From IMG/VR virus record IMGVR_UViG_3300042863_001827, positions 1-64,000 of that record: DNA of 64,000 bases; one strand, written 5' to 3'. A program made the position numbers and the translations under genes. The notes under the pieces are model-generated. The model was not told where the DNA came from and ran no database searches. It saw only the letters and a list, made by a program, of their open reading frames with translations. The stretch is from a virus. Shown here one piece after another: positions 32,213 through 41,178 of this stretch. Numbering within the stretch: the first letter of the stretch is position 1; each line of letters starts with the position of its first letter.

Positions 32213-33946
32213 TTAACTTAGTGCTTTATCTTTTATAGCGTCTGACGCTAAATTCATTTTTTCTTTAATTCCTCCTAATAAAGGACAAACCAAATCACCA
32301 ATTGCGTTTTCAATTGCCGAACCAAATTTTGTATCTTCTAACGTTTCAACAATCGCATTTCTTAATATGTCATATAATGGTCCCCCCATTGCTTTCTCGT
32401 ATTGTACTTTTCTTAATGCTCCTTCAGCGACTGACTTAGATAAAACATCACTTATATAATCACAACTAAATACTTTACCTGTCATATAATCTCCAATTGG
32501 AATGTTACCAACTGCTGTAATGAGTATGTTTGCTGCCCATCCATTAGGGTCCATTGGTGTTAATTTAGTAACAATAAATGTTGCAAATCTTTCTTTAATA
32601 TAATTAAACACACCTTCGCCTGCATTTCCAAATAAACCTTTAATAACGTCTAAAAATTCTTCATTAATTAATTTATTGTTAAATCCTTGAGAATTTAAAT
32701 AAAATGTTTCTGAAATTAATTCATCTGTTAATTTTTTTTTCTGAGTTCTATTTTTAGGTTTACCACTTTCTTTAATAATAGAATATCTTGTTGTTATAAT
32801 ATTTTGTTCACCTAATAATGCTTTTTTTTTTGAGTTAGATAGACTAACTAAATTTTCTCTAATTATATTTTTTAATTTATTTTCTTTAGATTCGTTTTGA
32901 GCTTTTTGTTGGATAGAACTTTTTACTTCAAAAGTTAATCCGTTTACAGGTTTTGCGTTCCAAATATTATTCATTTTATCTGTCATATTACCACCAAAAG
33001 ATGTTTTGTGATTAGCAATACATGTTGCAACAGTTGGTTTGAAAACGTTAATCTCTTGTTGAGACATATTCAAACCACCCTTAGACATAATATCATAATA
33101 ATTGTTGATAGTTTTTCTACAACTATTTTTACTATAGTCTTTCTTAGCGTTTTGAACTTGAGTTTTCATATTAGTTAAAACCTCAGATGGTGACATATCA
33201 CTGTATAATTTATACATGTAAAATGGTGATTTAAATTCTCCAGCGTATTTAGGTTGTTTTGTTGCCGTATCAATTGGTGATGTTTGCAAGTTAATTTCGA
33301 TTCCCGCTTGTTCTGCTGGTAATCTACCTTTTGTCCACTTATTTGTTTCCATGGCGTTAATAATCTCCTTAGCTCTATTGCCTTGATATTGAACTTCCCC
33401 TTGTTGTAAAACCCATACAAAGATATCACCTTGTCTTGCCGCCAAGTCAGGTGTTAAGTCTAAACTTCTGTCTTTAACTTGTGGTACGTCCTGTAGTTTC
33501 ATTAACTTGTATTTACCACTCATAGTATCCTTGCCTTGAACTTCTTGGTAAGGGACAATTTCAGAGTTAGTTGCCGCTTTTAACGCCTCAACCGCTAATT
33601 TAATTGTAGGACTTAAAGTTGCCGCCATAATATTAGTCAACAAACTACATGGCCATTGACCTGCGGCTTCTTGTGTTGTCACATTACCTTTTAACTTAGT
33701 TCCACCAAGACCTGTATTGATATCAATATTGTCTTTATAGAAATAAACTGTTCCAGGGTTTTGAACCGATTCTTTATAAGCGTAAACACCTGCGTTTGCA
33801 CCAGTTAGAGTTACTTGTTTAGCAAACATTTTCCCCGACCCTTTATCTGTAAAACATCCTGCAGCACACGCGGTAAATAGATTTTTATTAGTTGGGAAAG
33901 TTTCTAAACATACCCTCTCAACTTGTTCTGTTATTAAATTTTTCAT
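32213..33946 (-). CDS. Probable virion protein with internal-head-type N terminus
   Basis: A 577-residue protein beginning MKNLITEQVERV, a short motif seen at the start of several other proteins here. It has Cys-containing early segments ('FTACAAGCFTDKGSGK'), an Asn/Lys-rich middle with 'SIIKESGKPKNR' and 'NKLINEEFLDVI', and a C-terminal helical domain with hydrophobic stretches ('WAANILITAVGNIPIGDYMTG'). No enzyme motif. It heads a run of three large unknown proteins that may be packaged or ejected. Family not recognised. Confidence 0.75.
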   Translation of the reverse strand: MKNLITEQVERVCLETFPTNKNLFTACAAGCFTDKGSGKMFAKQVTLTGANAGVYAYKESVQNPGTVYFYKDNIDINTGLGGTKLKGNVTTQEAAGQWPCSLLTNIMAATLSPTIKLAVEALKAATNSEIVPYQEVQGKDTMSGKYKLMKLQDVPQVKDRSLDLTPDLAARQGDIFVWVLQQGEVQYQGNRAKEIINAMETNKWTKGRLPAEQAGIEINLQTSPIDTATKQPKYAGEFKSPFYMYKLYSDMSPSEVLTNMKTQVQNAKKDYSKNSCRKTINNYYDIMSKGGLNMSQQEINVFKPTVATCIANHKTSFGGNMTDKMNNIWNAKPVNGLTFEVKSSIQQKAQNESKENKLKNIIRENLVSLSNSKKKALLGEQNIITTRYSIIKESGKPKNRTQKKKLTDELISETFYLNSQGFNNKLINEEFLDVIKGLFGNAGEGVFNYIKERFATFIVTKLTPMDPNGWAANILITAVGNIPIGDYMTGKVFSCDYISDVLSKSVAEGALRKVQYEKAMGGPLYDILRNAIVETLEDTKFGSAIENAIGDLVCPLLGGIKEKMNLASDAIKDKALS

Positions 33947-33967
33947 TATAATGTGTTTTTTTTATTT

Positions 33968-35317
33968 TTATAAATCGTCAGCTGCTGAACCCGCATCTGG
34001 TTTAAGTGTTTTATTGTCACTATTACTAGACCCACAATTCTTAAGAATTTTATCGTAAACTTCCTGAGTAACCGTAGTACTATATCCTTTATCTTTTAAT
34101 CTTTGTTCTGTTTTAGGTCCAAATTTACCATCAGCAGTAACACCAATACATTTTTGGAATTCACTTACTTTACTACCACTACAACCTTTAGTTAAAGGGA
34201 AACTATCACAGACTTTATAACTATCGCTATTACCGCCACCGTTACCGCCACCACCGTTACCTCCGCCATTGTCATTATCATCATCATCATTCATACCTTC
34301 ACATGATATAGAGTAGTCAGTTCCATTAATAGTAATAACTATACTACCATCTTTTTCACTCCATGTTCCACTATATTTACCGTTACCTGTTGTGAAGTCT
34401 TTATCATCAAAAAATCTACCACCACCATTTTGGTCAATAGTAGAATTTCCTGTGTCAGTAATTAAAACGTAGTCTAAACCGTCACTAACCATTTTTTCAA
34501 AATCTTCTTTAGGAATGTTTTTACCAATACACTCAGGGAACGGAGCAGAACCTTCGTCTGTCCACCATTTCCACACTAAGTATAAACCACCCGCAATTAA
34601 TAAATATTTGAATATTTTTCCTCTTGCCATTCCAGCTATTCTAGTTTTAAGATTTTGCCAAATTGTGGTTTTACCTGGAGTTGGGGTGTATGTAGTAGAT
34701 TTAACTCTTGGTTTCCTAGGTGTCCTAGTTTTACCACCAGTTTTATTACCAGTTTTATTACCAGTTTTGACAGTTGGTGTACCACGTTTATTTGCAAATT
34801 TTGATGCTATTTCATCGGCAATCCCCGAATCATAACCTTTTTTAATTAGTGCGTCTTTAAGTTGTTTTTGGGACAGTTTTACATACCTAGCGTCTTTAAC
34901 CGCCAAGTCCGCGGCTTTATTAGTAAGTGTAGTTCTTAAACTACCTGTGGCCTTACCTGTTTTCATAAGTCCTTTCGCTAATTCACTTAATTGGGCTTTA
35001 TTTAATGTATTTTTGATTAACGCGGTCATAACCTCATCACCACTACGTAAACCTGTGTTTCCGTATATTGCAATATCATCAAATAACTTAACACCAGCCG
35101 TATATTTAAGGTTTTTTGTTGTTTTTAAAGCTAAAGCCGCCGCTTCATCACTAGTTCCCAAAATCGATTTAAGCAAGGCTTTACCCGTTTGTTCGGAAAT
35201 TATTTTTTTGGACTCATCCAATTTAATTATCTCTATGTTTTCACTTAACGTGTTTTTACTATCATAACTCATTAATAGTTTTACTCTGTTAAGTTCTTCT
35301 AATACTATGTTTTTCAT
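33968..35317 (-). CDS. Membrane-segment protein with peptidoglycan-binding domain
   Basis: A 449-residue protein. N terminus 'MKNIVLEELNRVKLLMSYD' is of the shared motif type. A helical Ala/Lys-rich region is followed by a Thr/Lys/Gly repeat ('TGNKTGNKTGGKTRTPRKPR'), a membrane segment 'YLLIAGGLYLVWKWW' (about 236-250), an acidic Gly/Asn/Asp run, and a C-terminal PG_binding_1-like domain 'GCSGSKVSEFQKCIGVTADG..FGPKTEQRLK'. It could anchor to the cell wall during infection. Same operon as the neighbours. Confidence 0.75.
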   Translation of the reverse strand: MKNIVLEELNRVKLLMSYDSKNTLSENIEIIKLDESKKIISEQTGKALLKSILGTSDEAAALALKTTKNLKYTAGVKLFDDIAIYGNTGLRSGDEVMTALIKNTLNKAQLSELAKGLMKTGKATGSLRTTLTNKAADLAVKDARYVKLSQKQLKDALIKKGYDSGIADEIASKFANKRGTPTVKTGNKTGNKTGGKTRTPRKPRVKSTTYTPTPGKTTIWQNLKTRIAGMARGKIFKYLLIAGGLYLVWKWWTDEGSAPFPECIGKNIPKEDFEKMVSDGLDYVLITDTGNSTIDQNGGGRFFDDKDFTTGNGKYSGTWSEKDGSIVITINGTDYSISCEGMNDDDDNDNGGGNGGGGNGGGNSDSYKVCDSFPLTKGCSGSKVSEFQKCIGVTADGKFGPKTEQRLKDKGYSTTVTQEVYDKILKNCGSSNSDNKTLKPDAGSAADDL

Positions 35318-35342
35318 ATCTATTTTGTTTTATTTTATTTTT

Positions 35343-36785
35343 TTAAAGTTCGAATTCTATATCATTACCTGATAATGTCATATTTTGTTCTAATTGGTCT
35401 TGTATTTCTTTTTCCGCTTGTTTAATTTGTTCAGGAGTGACTTCACCACTTTCAATTTTTTGAGTACATGTCGCGCCATTTAATCCTAAGGCCGCACAAA
35501 GTGCCGTTGTAACTAAAAATGCTTTACCTGCCGAGTTAACAATAACACCAGTTGCGGGAATTGCTTTACCTAAATCAGGTCTATAGGCTTTGTTTAAACT
35601 ACTTTTAACTTTTTGACTTATACTAACAGGTTTAGTTTTAGATACAGCCTTTTTGACAATTTTACCTCCACTACCTGCAACCATATCGTCAGTTATTTTA
35701 CTTAATTGAGCGGTAGCTTTTGACCCCCAATTTTTTAATGAGGTCATTCCTAATTTTTCACCAAGCCAAGTCGCTGCTTTTGTTATATATCCACCTAATT
35801 TAACAACCCCTCCTTTAATGGCGTTAAAAACTTTTAATAATACACCTCCTTTAGAAATGGCTGCTTTACCAAATTGTGCAAAAGTTTTAATACCTCCCAT
35901 AGATACTTTAATAATTTTACCTAACGCTGGTAATAATAAGGAAACTATATCAATTACAATATCTATAACAGACCATTGATATTCACCTGATTCATATTTA
36001 CCGCTAGCCATTTTATATAAATCCCAAAGAAGTAATGCTCCAAAAATAATAACTGTTGGTATTTGACCGATGGCGGGAATCATAGATATTCCTGTTAATA
36101 CGGCAACACCACCTGCTGACATAACTGCTCCTCTAATACCCTCCATTAAACACTCAACAAAATTATTTGTTAAACATTTATATGCGGATTTAACGGCATT
36201 TTTAACGGTGTCCCAAAGAGCCGCACCCTTTTCTTTAGCGTAATTCCAAATACCTTTTTGTTGTATTTGTTTTACTTGTTCACCACTCCACTTTTTAAAT
36301 TTTTGTACCTTTTCTTTACCGTAATTATAAACATTCTTAGCACCTTTGGCGATTCCTCTGGCCCAATCGGCAGGATTATACCATTGTTCTAATAAAACTT
36401 TAAATGATTCCCAAGACTCGTTAATTCTTGATTCAATAATAAGATTATCCACAGATTCATTAATTAATAATAAATCACCACCAAAAATAGTTTCCCATTC
36501 TTTAATTAAAGATATGGAATTTTCAGGTTGGAATATTTCAACAATATTATTTAAGAATCTTCTTGGTGTTGCGGCATATTCTACAAGGTCTAATTTACCT
36601 GTTTTAAATTTAAAATCAGTATTCTCTTTTACTATATCTATGGCAACATTTAAATTGTCATAACTATAAGAAACATAGTTTTTACCATTTAAATCTTTTA
36701 ATTGTTCCGAAAGTCTTGAAACCCCTCTGTTAGTAAAAACATACTGTAAGTTGTGTGAAATACCTTCGAATATTAATTTTTCCAT
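35343..36785 (-). CDS. Hypothetical protein with amphipathic/hydrophobic helices
   Basis: A 480-residue protein with the short N-terminal motif 'MEKLIFEGISHNLQ' and repeated 'INES' steps near 110-125, which look like sites for the prohead protease. Residues about 205-300 are strongly hydrophobic ('MSAGGVAVLTGISMIPAIGQ', 'VIDIVIDIVSLLLPALGK'), then basic helices. A pore-forming or ejected internal protein is possible, from composition only. A TATTTATA octamer lies 12 bases before the ATG. Confidence 0.75.
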   Translation of the reverse strand: MEKLIFEGISHNLQYVFTNRGVSRLSEQLKDLNGKNYVSYSYDNLNVAIDIVKENTDFKFKTGKLDLVEYAATPRRFLNNIVEIFQPENSISLIKEWETIFGGDLLLINESVDNLIIESRINESWESFKVLLEQWYNPADWARGIAKGAKNVYNYGKEKVQKFKKWSGEQVKQIQQKGIWNYAKEKGAALWDTVKNAVKSAYKCLTNNFVECLMEGIRGAVMSAGGVAVLTGISMIPAIGQIPTVIIFGALLLWDLYKMASGKYESGEYQWSVIDIVIDIVSLLLPALGKIIKVSMGGIKTFAQFGKAAISKGGVLLKVFNAIKGGVVKLGGYITKAATWLGEKLGMTSLKNWGSKATAQLSKITDDMVAGSGGKIVKKAVSKTKPVSISQKVKSSLNKAYRPDLGKAIPATGVIVNSAGKAFLVTTALCAALGLNGATCTQKIESGEVTPEQIKQAEKEIQDQLEQNMTLSGNDIEFEL

Positions 36786-36797
36786 TTTTTATTTTTC

Positions 36798-36805
36798 TAT
36801 AAATA
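36798..36805 (-). promoter_or_regulatory. Candidate late-promoter octamer TATTTATA
   Basis: Coding-sense TATTTATA 12 bases upstream of the 480-residue hypothetical protein, the first gene of the three-gene unknown block. Confidence 0.5.
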
Positions 36806-36856
36806 TCTTAATAATGATAAATACTTTATTTTATAATAAACATTTACCTTTAAATA

Positions 36857-37108
36857 TTATTTTAATTGGTTAGCGGGTCCTCGTGTTAAACCTGATTCCC
36901 ACTTTTCTCCAGACCGACCTAACTTATTAGCTTTACCTCGAGTAAGTTTTGACCCAACAATATCAGACCATGTGGAAGGTGAATTACCTCCACCTGAAGA
37001 TGGTGCTGCGGCTGCTGGAGCCTCATCCTGTTCCCCTATTTCATTTTTAAAACCATTATCGGTGAATTTTTTCATTAAAGAAATTATATAATCAACGTCT
37101 GTTCTCAT
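36857..37108 (-). CDS. Small protein with duplicated LTRGxANxL motif
   Basis: An 83-residue protein: a short N-terminal helix 'DVDYIISLMKKFTDNGF', an Ala/Pro/Ser/Gly linker, and a C-terminal basic part in which LTRGKANKL and LTRGPANQL repeat 19 residues apart. No family recognised. The duplicated motif suggests a binding peptide for a symmetric partner. Confidence 0.68.
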   Translation of the reverse strand: MRTDVDYIISLMKKFTDNGFKNEIGEQDEAPAAAAPSSGGGNSPSTWSDIVGSKLTRGKANKLGRSGEKWESGLTRGPANQLK

Positions 37109-37114
37109 ACTTTT

Positions 37115-38224
37115 TTAAAACCAATTTTTAGGATTCCATTTTGATTTACTCGCTTCTTTAGCCGCGTTATCAAGTGCGTTCTGAGTCTCTCTTGCCAATC
37201 TTTCAGTTTCTTCTTGAGCCGCTCTCGCTTGTCTGTCAAGTTCTTCTTGAGCCGCTCTCGCTTGTCTTTCAAGTTCTGCCTGTGCCGCTCTTGATTGTCT
37301 GTCTAATTCTTCTTGAGCGATTCTTGCCAATCTTTCAGTTTCTTCTTGAGCCACTCTCGCTTGTCTATCAAGTTCTTCTTGAGCCGCTTTTGCTTGTCTG
37401 TCTAATTCTTCCTGAGCGATTTTTGCCAATCTTTCAGTTTCTTCTTGAGCCGCTCTCGCTTGTCTATCTAATTCTTCCTGAACTTCTCTCGCCAATCTTT
37501 CAGTTTCTTCTTGGGCAATTGCGGCAAGTCGTTCAGTTTCTTTTCGTGTTAATTCTGCCAATTCTTGAGCTTCTGCAGCGGCACGTTCTGATTGTTCTGC
37601 CACCAATCTAGCATCTTCAGCAATTTGGTTTGTATCAACACTAACACTTAAATCAACATCAACACCAAGTAAAACGGCTACTTCACCACTAACTCCAACA
37701 GTTGCAACTCCATCCACAAAAGTGGCTTCACCGCCACCACCAACACCAACTTGTTCTCCAACCGATACACCGGCACCTGCAGTTACTGAACCTTCTCTTA
37801 AATCTAAAGTTCCTTCGCCATCTACGCCAACTGAACTTCCTGCAGATAGTTCTCCGTTCGCAACTACTCCTTCATCACCAGCTCTTACTTCTAAACTTGC
37901 TTCATTTCCTGTTTTAACATAAGCGTCTACAGTACCACTAACACCAAATCCTTCCGCGTTAGATTGTCCTTCTACTGTTACATGAACTTCAGTTGTATCT
38001 GAATAACTAGCTTCAACATAAACATTATTACCATCTAATCCGCCATCTACGGACGCTTCTGTTCCAGTTTTAACTGATACCTCAATACCAATTGACGCGT
38101 TTTCATCTCCCGTTGATACACCTGCGGATGCCGTAGTTGTGTTGTCAATTGATGCGCCGCCTGAAGTTTCATCTGAATGTGTTTCTGCGGTTTGATTGTG
38201 TTTAATGTGTTCGTGTTTTTTCAT
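37115..38224 (-). CDS. Repetitive fibre-like protein with hendecad coiled coil
   Basis: A 369-residue protein. Residues 20-200 are Gly/Ser/Thr/Val/Glu-rich with alternating polar-hydrophobic residues, like a beta-solenoid or fibre shaft. Residues about 205-350 consist of some twelve 11-residue repeats of the form EELDRQARAAQ or EETERLARxAQ, typical of a right-handed or hendecad coiled coil. It ends KSKWNPKNWF. Likely an elongated virion fibre or whisker; no receptor-binding tip is visible. The DNA of the repeat region is itself near-repetitive, so copy number may vary. Confidence 0.75.
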   Translation of the reverse strand: MKKHEHIKHNQTAETHSDETSGGASIDNTTTASAGVSTGDENASIGIEVSVKTGTEASVDGGLDGNNVYVEASYSDTTEVHVTVEGQSNAEGFGVSGTVDAYVKTGNEASLEVRAGDEGVVANGELSAGSSVGVDGEGTLDLREGSVTAGAGVSVGEQVGVGGGGEATFVDGVATVGVSGEVAVLLGVDVDLSVSVDTNQIAEDARLVAEQSERAAAEAQELAELTRKETERLAAIAQEETERLAREVQEELDRQARAAQEETERLAKIAQEELDRQAKAAQEELDRQARVAQEETERLARIAQEELDRQSRAAQAELERQARAAQEELDRQARAAQEETERLARETQNALDNAAKEASKSKWNPKNWF

Positions 38225-38227
38225 AAT

Positions 38228-38512
38228 TTATTTATCTTTTAATTCATTTATTGCGTCTTCAACATACTTATCTCTTTGGTCTTGAAGATATTTAAGTCTT
38301 ACTTCCGCGTCTTCACTATCTTCCTTGGTAGTTTGTTGGATATAGGATTCTCTCTCCTGATATAATTTTTGCCAATAAGAAACTCTTTCCTCCATCAGTC
38401 TACCTTGATACCAAATAATACCCACCATAACTATAATGGTAAATGATTGTTCTTTTAGTTTAGATAAAAATGTGTCAGCGAATCCTGAAATTGGGGTTGT
38501 GTTTTCCGACAT
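38228..38512 (-). CDS. Small membrane protein with coiled coil (spanin- or holin-like)
   Basis: A 94-residue protein with one membrane segment 'FTIIVMVGIIWYQG' (about 24-37) followed by a charged coiled coil 'LYQERESYIQQTTKEDSEDA'. One N-terminal anchor plus a periplasmic coiled coil is the layout of inner-membrane spanins, though a virion-associated role is equally possible. It directly precedes the fibre-like gene with 3 bases between them. A TATTTATA octamer lies 15 bases upstream. Confidence 0.7.
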   Translation of the reverse strand: MSENTTPISGFADTFLSKLKEQSFTIIVMVGIIWYQGRLMEERVSYWQKLYQERESYIQQTTKEDSEDAEVRLKYLQDQRDKYVEDAINELKDK

Positions 38513-38527
38513 AATGTTTATTTTAAT

Positions 38528-38535
38528 TATAAATA
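38528..38535 (-). promoter_or_regulatory. Candidate late-promoter octamer TATTTATA
   Basis: Coding-sense TATTTATA (context AAGTATTTATAA) 15 bases upstream of the small membrane protein. Confidence 0.5.
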
Positions 38536-38545
38536 CTTCTAAAAC

Positions 38546-38573
38546 AAAAAACCCCCAAGTAAGGAGGTTGTTA
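38546..38573 (-). terminator. Probable terminator
   Basis: Minus strand AACCTCCTTACTTGGGGGTT followed by TTTTTG; the stem has one mismatch. It lies 3 bases after the stop of the acidic 110-residue gene. Confidence 0.6.
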
Positions 38574-38575
38574 TT

Positions 38576-38908
38576 TTAAAAAAATTCTGCGGTAGGTAAT
38601 TTATTTGGGTAGATTAAGTAGTATTCATTTAAAAACGACATAATTTCGTCTTCATCTAATGGGTCTCCAAAATCATCATTAAATAAACCCTCAAATCCAT
38701 CATCATCCTCATCTTCTTCAAATAAATCCCTTAAAGGACTTATTTTAAAGTCTTCAAAGTTATACCCGAATGATTGGGTCTCACTTATTTGTATTTGGTC
38801 TGTTCTAATCTCGTCTTCACTGTCTATCGTTAACCTAAAAGTAATTTCTAAAGTTTCTGATGATTCATTTATAAAAAACGAAACCAATTCTTTAATTTCC
38901 ATGTTCAA
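38576..38908 (-). CDS. Acidic hypothetical protein
   Basis: A 110-residue protein; the first 60 residues look like a small beta domain ('TLEITFRLTIDSEDEIRTDQ'), the rest is strongly acidic ('LFEEDEDDDGFEGLFNDDF'). Perhaps a DNA-mimic or a protein-binding factor. No family recognised; own terminator. Confidence 0.72.
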   Translation of the reverse strand: MNMEIKELVSFFINESSETLEITFRLTIDSEDEIRTDQIQISETQSFGYNFEDFKISPLRDLFEEDEDDDGFEGLFNDDFGDPLDEDEIMSFLNEYYLIYPNKLPTAEFF

Positions 38909-38963
38909 ATGTTTAATTTAGTTTATAACAAAGAAATATCTTATTTTTTATAAAAAGACAAAA

Positions 38964-39533
38964 TTAGTTATATTTTTTTAGTCTATTAAACATATCTAAT
39001 GATTCATGAATTTTAAATGATATGTCACCTTTTTCTTCATCATCAAAGTTTCCACCAAATAAACGGTCTTCAAAATCATCCTCATTATCACTATTATCTT
39101 CAAAATCACTATAAACATCTTCAAGTTCAAAATCATCTTCAGGACTAACTAAAAATTCAGTTTCCTCTTCATCATCAATATCAAAGGTGCCTTGAGACAA
39201 ATCATCTTCTCCGTCTCCAATCATATCTAATTGTTCACCAACACTTACCATGTATCCTTCTTCCTCTTCTTCACTTTCAAAGGTGTCTTCACCTTCGTAA
39301 GCAGAACCTGGAGATATATGAGATTGTTCATTAATACCCATATTTTTGTAAGTACTAACAACACCTTTATTATTAACGGTTATACCTTGTTTATCGTTAG
39401 CAAAGTCTTGAACATATAACGGTTGTGTATTTGGTTGAGAGTAGTTTGTAACATAACCATCATAAACTTCTTTATGCTGGTCAAGAATGTTAGTTTTCTC
39501 TTCATTTGTCATTTTAAAAAAATATGCGTTCAT
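38964..39533 (-). CDS. Acidic hypothetical protein with internal-head-type N terminus
   Basis: About 189 residues from the ATG reading MNAYFFKMTNEEKTNILDQH. A longer in-frame start would include the TATTTATA motif, so the shorter form is chosen. 'MTNEEKTNILDQHKEVYDGY' resembles the short N-terminal motifs of other proteins in this region, and the C-terminal 'ISFKIHESLDMFNRLKKY' is helical. The middle is a long Asp/Glu-rich tract. Function unknown. Confidence 0.7.
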   Translation of the reverse strand: MNAYFFKMTNEEKTNILDQHKEVYDGYVTNYSQPNTQPLYVQDFANDKQGITVNNKGVVSTYKNMGINEQSHISPGSAYEGEDTFESEEEEEGYMVSVGEQLDMIGDGEDDLSQGTFDIDDEEETEFLVSPEDDFELEDVYSDFEDNSDNEDDFEDRLFGGNFDDEEKGDISFKIHESLDMFNRLKKYN

Positions 39534-39548
39534 AGTTATTGTTTTTCT

Positions 39549-39556
39549 TATAAATA
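39549..39556 (-). promoter_or_regulatory. Candidate late-promoter octamer TATTTATA
   Basis: Coding-sense TATTTATA 15 bases upstream of the chosen start of the acidic protein. Confidence 0.45.
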
Positions 39557-39593
39557 TATTGTTTAATGTGAATATTTTTAGTATCATTATAAT

Positions 39594-39884
39594 ATGACAA
39601 TAGATATAGACGAATACGCAGAAGGTGCAATACTTTTAGATGGTTTAGATGCCGCAATAATTGGAATTGTTGAGGAATTTGGTAACGGTAGGAGAATTCT
39701 ATATTCAAAACAAATAATATTAGATATACTCCAAGAGAGAGACGGAATGACCATGGGTGAAGCTGAGGAGTTCTACGATTTTAATATTATCGGATTACAC
39801 GCGGGAGACCAAAATGCCGTTTTTTTAGACTTATTTGTTAATCCTGTTGTTAAAGATGGTGTTTGGGAATATGAGTTAAAATAA
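39594..39884 (+). CDS. Conserved small phage protein
   Basis: A 96-residue acidic protein: 'YAEGAILLDGLDAAIIGIVE' then 'RRILYSKQIILDILQERDGM' and 'EAEEFYDFNIIGLHAGDQNA'. This order (glycine-rich strand, 'ILYS.. I', 'EEFYDFNI.G.. G') is found in a widespread family of small phage proteins of unknown role. Divergent from the acidic protein to its left and convergent with the next gene (9-base overlap of stops). Confidence 0.8.
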   Translation: MTIDIDEYAEGAILLDGLDAAIIGIVEEFGNGRRILYSKQIILDILQERDGMTMGEAEEFYDFNIIGLHAGDQNAVFLDLFVNPVVKDGVWEYELK

Positions 39885-40484
39885 CATCATATAATTCTGA
39901 AGTACTTTAAACGCGTATCTTTTTATATTTCGGTTAACATTTTCTAAACTATCTTCTTTACCTTCATTTTCAAGAACGTTCATAACACCTAGTATCATTT
40001 CAGATTTTGCTTGGTCCGCCATTTCCAACACTTTTTCAAAGGCGTCTTCGTTATGTATGTCTTTGTATTTGAATTCATGTTCAATTCTTTCTCGACCTAA
40101 CCATAGGTAATCAGCTGCGTCAAACATATTAACAATACTAGATTCTCTAACCGCTAATAAATACTTTTGTAAGAATTTCATATTAAAGTTCTTAAATACA
40201 TCAATATTTTTTAATAAATTAAGATTTTTTTCATATTCACCCTCAACAACTTTTTTTTTAATGGTTCTTTTAGCAATCATACTTTCTTCAGTATCCCAAA
40301 TGTCAACACTACTAATCAATGCTAAAGAACTACCATTATCCCAGTTAACATTATATTGGTCATCACCAAATACTTTAGAATGAGATTTAACAGTACCAGC
40401 AGTTCCAATAGGTACTGCAGAAAATTCGTCCTCCATATGTAAGACAACTACTCTATCACCAGGGTTTAATTCAGGATTAATCAT
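39876..40484 (-). CDS. KOW/SH3-like domain protein
   Basis: A 202-residue protein. Residues 1-65 form a small beta barrel of the KOW/SH3 type ('LNPGDRVVVLHMEDEFSAVP', 'GTAGTVKSH', 'YNVNWDNGSSLALI'), often an RNA or protein contact. The rest is helical with 'SIVNMFDAADYLWLGRERIE'. Conserved in large phages by recollection; function unknown. Divergent from the next plus-strand membrane gene. Confidence 0.75.
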   Translation of the reverse strand: MINPELNPGDRVVVLHMEDEFSAVPIGTAGTVKSHSKVFGDDQYNVNWDNGSSLALISSVDIWDTEESMIAKRTIKKKVVEGEYEKNLNLLKNIDVFKNFNMKFLQKYLLAVRESSIVNMFDAADYLWLGRERIEHEFKYKDIHNEDAFEKVLEMADQAKSEMILGVMNVLENEGKEDSLENVNRNIKRYAFKVLQNYMMLF

Positions 40485-40523
40485 AAATTTTACAACTCAA
40501 TTTAATAATAAATATAATTAAAG

Positions 40524-40531
40524 TATTTATA
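40524..40531 (+). promoter_or_regulatory. Candidate late-promoter octamer TATTTATA
   Basis: AAGTATTTATAG with only 5 bases between the octamer and the ATG of the following gene. If it is a -10 type element, the mRNA must be leaderless. Confidence 0.55.
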
Positions 40532-40536
40532 GTTCA

Positions 40537-41172
40537 ATGGGAACAACTTTATTAATAAACGAAAATCAAAAAAGAATTATATTACGAGAATCCGTTAATA
40601 ACGAATTTGGTGATATGGTAAAACAAAATTATAAATTTGTTAAAGACGTTTTAAAAATGTCGTCACAACAAATGGGTATGAATTTTGAATTCTTATTCAC
40701 GTGGGGAGCAAGTATTGGAGGTTTTGTTGGTCCTTTAAATGAGTTTATTGCGGGTAAATACCCAAATGTTTCTGATGTGGAAATGAGTTTAATATTAACA
40801 GGAATTATTGCAACGTTCTATATGAACAATAAAGAAATGATTCAAAAAATATTAGAGAAAATTAAATCTGAGGGATTATCCAAAGAATTTAAAACAGGTT
40901 TAAATAAGGCCAATCAATTAAAAAGTACTTTTGTTGATTTTATGCAAGGTTTAAACCTCACATTACACTCAGTCACTAATATAATGAGTTACACATTCAT
41001 TATCCCATTAATACCTATGGTTTATAGTGCAGTTACTTCAGGGACATTTAAATCTGGTGATGTTAAAGAAATTGCCATTAGATTATCTTCTTTTGGTGTC
41101 TTAACGGTCTCGGGTATTATTATTAAAGAATTATTTTCTAAATTAATTAGAGTTTTTAAAGAAAAAAATTAA
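40537..41172 (+). CDS. Integral membrane protein with internal-head-type N terminus
   Basis: A 211-residue protein with the short motif 'MGTTLLINENQKRIILRES' at its start and four probable membrane segments: around 55-75 ('FLFTWGASIGGFVGPLNEF'), 85-100, 148-170 ('MSYTFIIPLIPMVYSAV') and 185-203. Related phage membrane proteins of unknown function are common. The hydrophobic part argues against packaging in the head unless inserted after ejection. Confidence 0.75.
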   Translation: MGTTLLINENQKRIILRESVNNEFGDMVKQNYKFVKDVLKMSSQQMGMNFEFLFTWGASIGGFVGPLNEFIAGKYPNVSDVEMSLILTGIIATFYMNNKEMIQKILEKIKSEGLSKEFKTGLNKANQLKSTFVDFMQGLNLTLHSVTNIMSYTFIIPLIPMVYSAVTSGTFKSGDVKEIAIRLSSFGVLTVSGIIIKELFSKLIRVFKEKN

Positions 41173-41178
41173 AGATAG

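Noticed and set aside
37174-37922. Plus-strand ORFs with Leu/Phe repeats opposite the fibre-like gene
   Set aside because: They only reflect the complement of the 11-residue repeat and have no biological composition.
39514-39708. 64-codon minus-strand ORF between the acidic protein and the plus-strand gene
   Set aside because: Includes the late-promoter motif and overlaps the start of a better supported gene on the plus strand.
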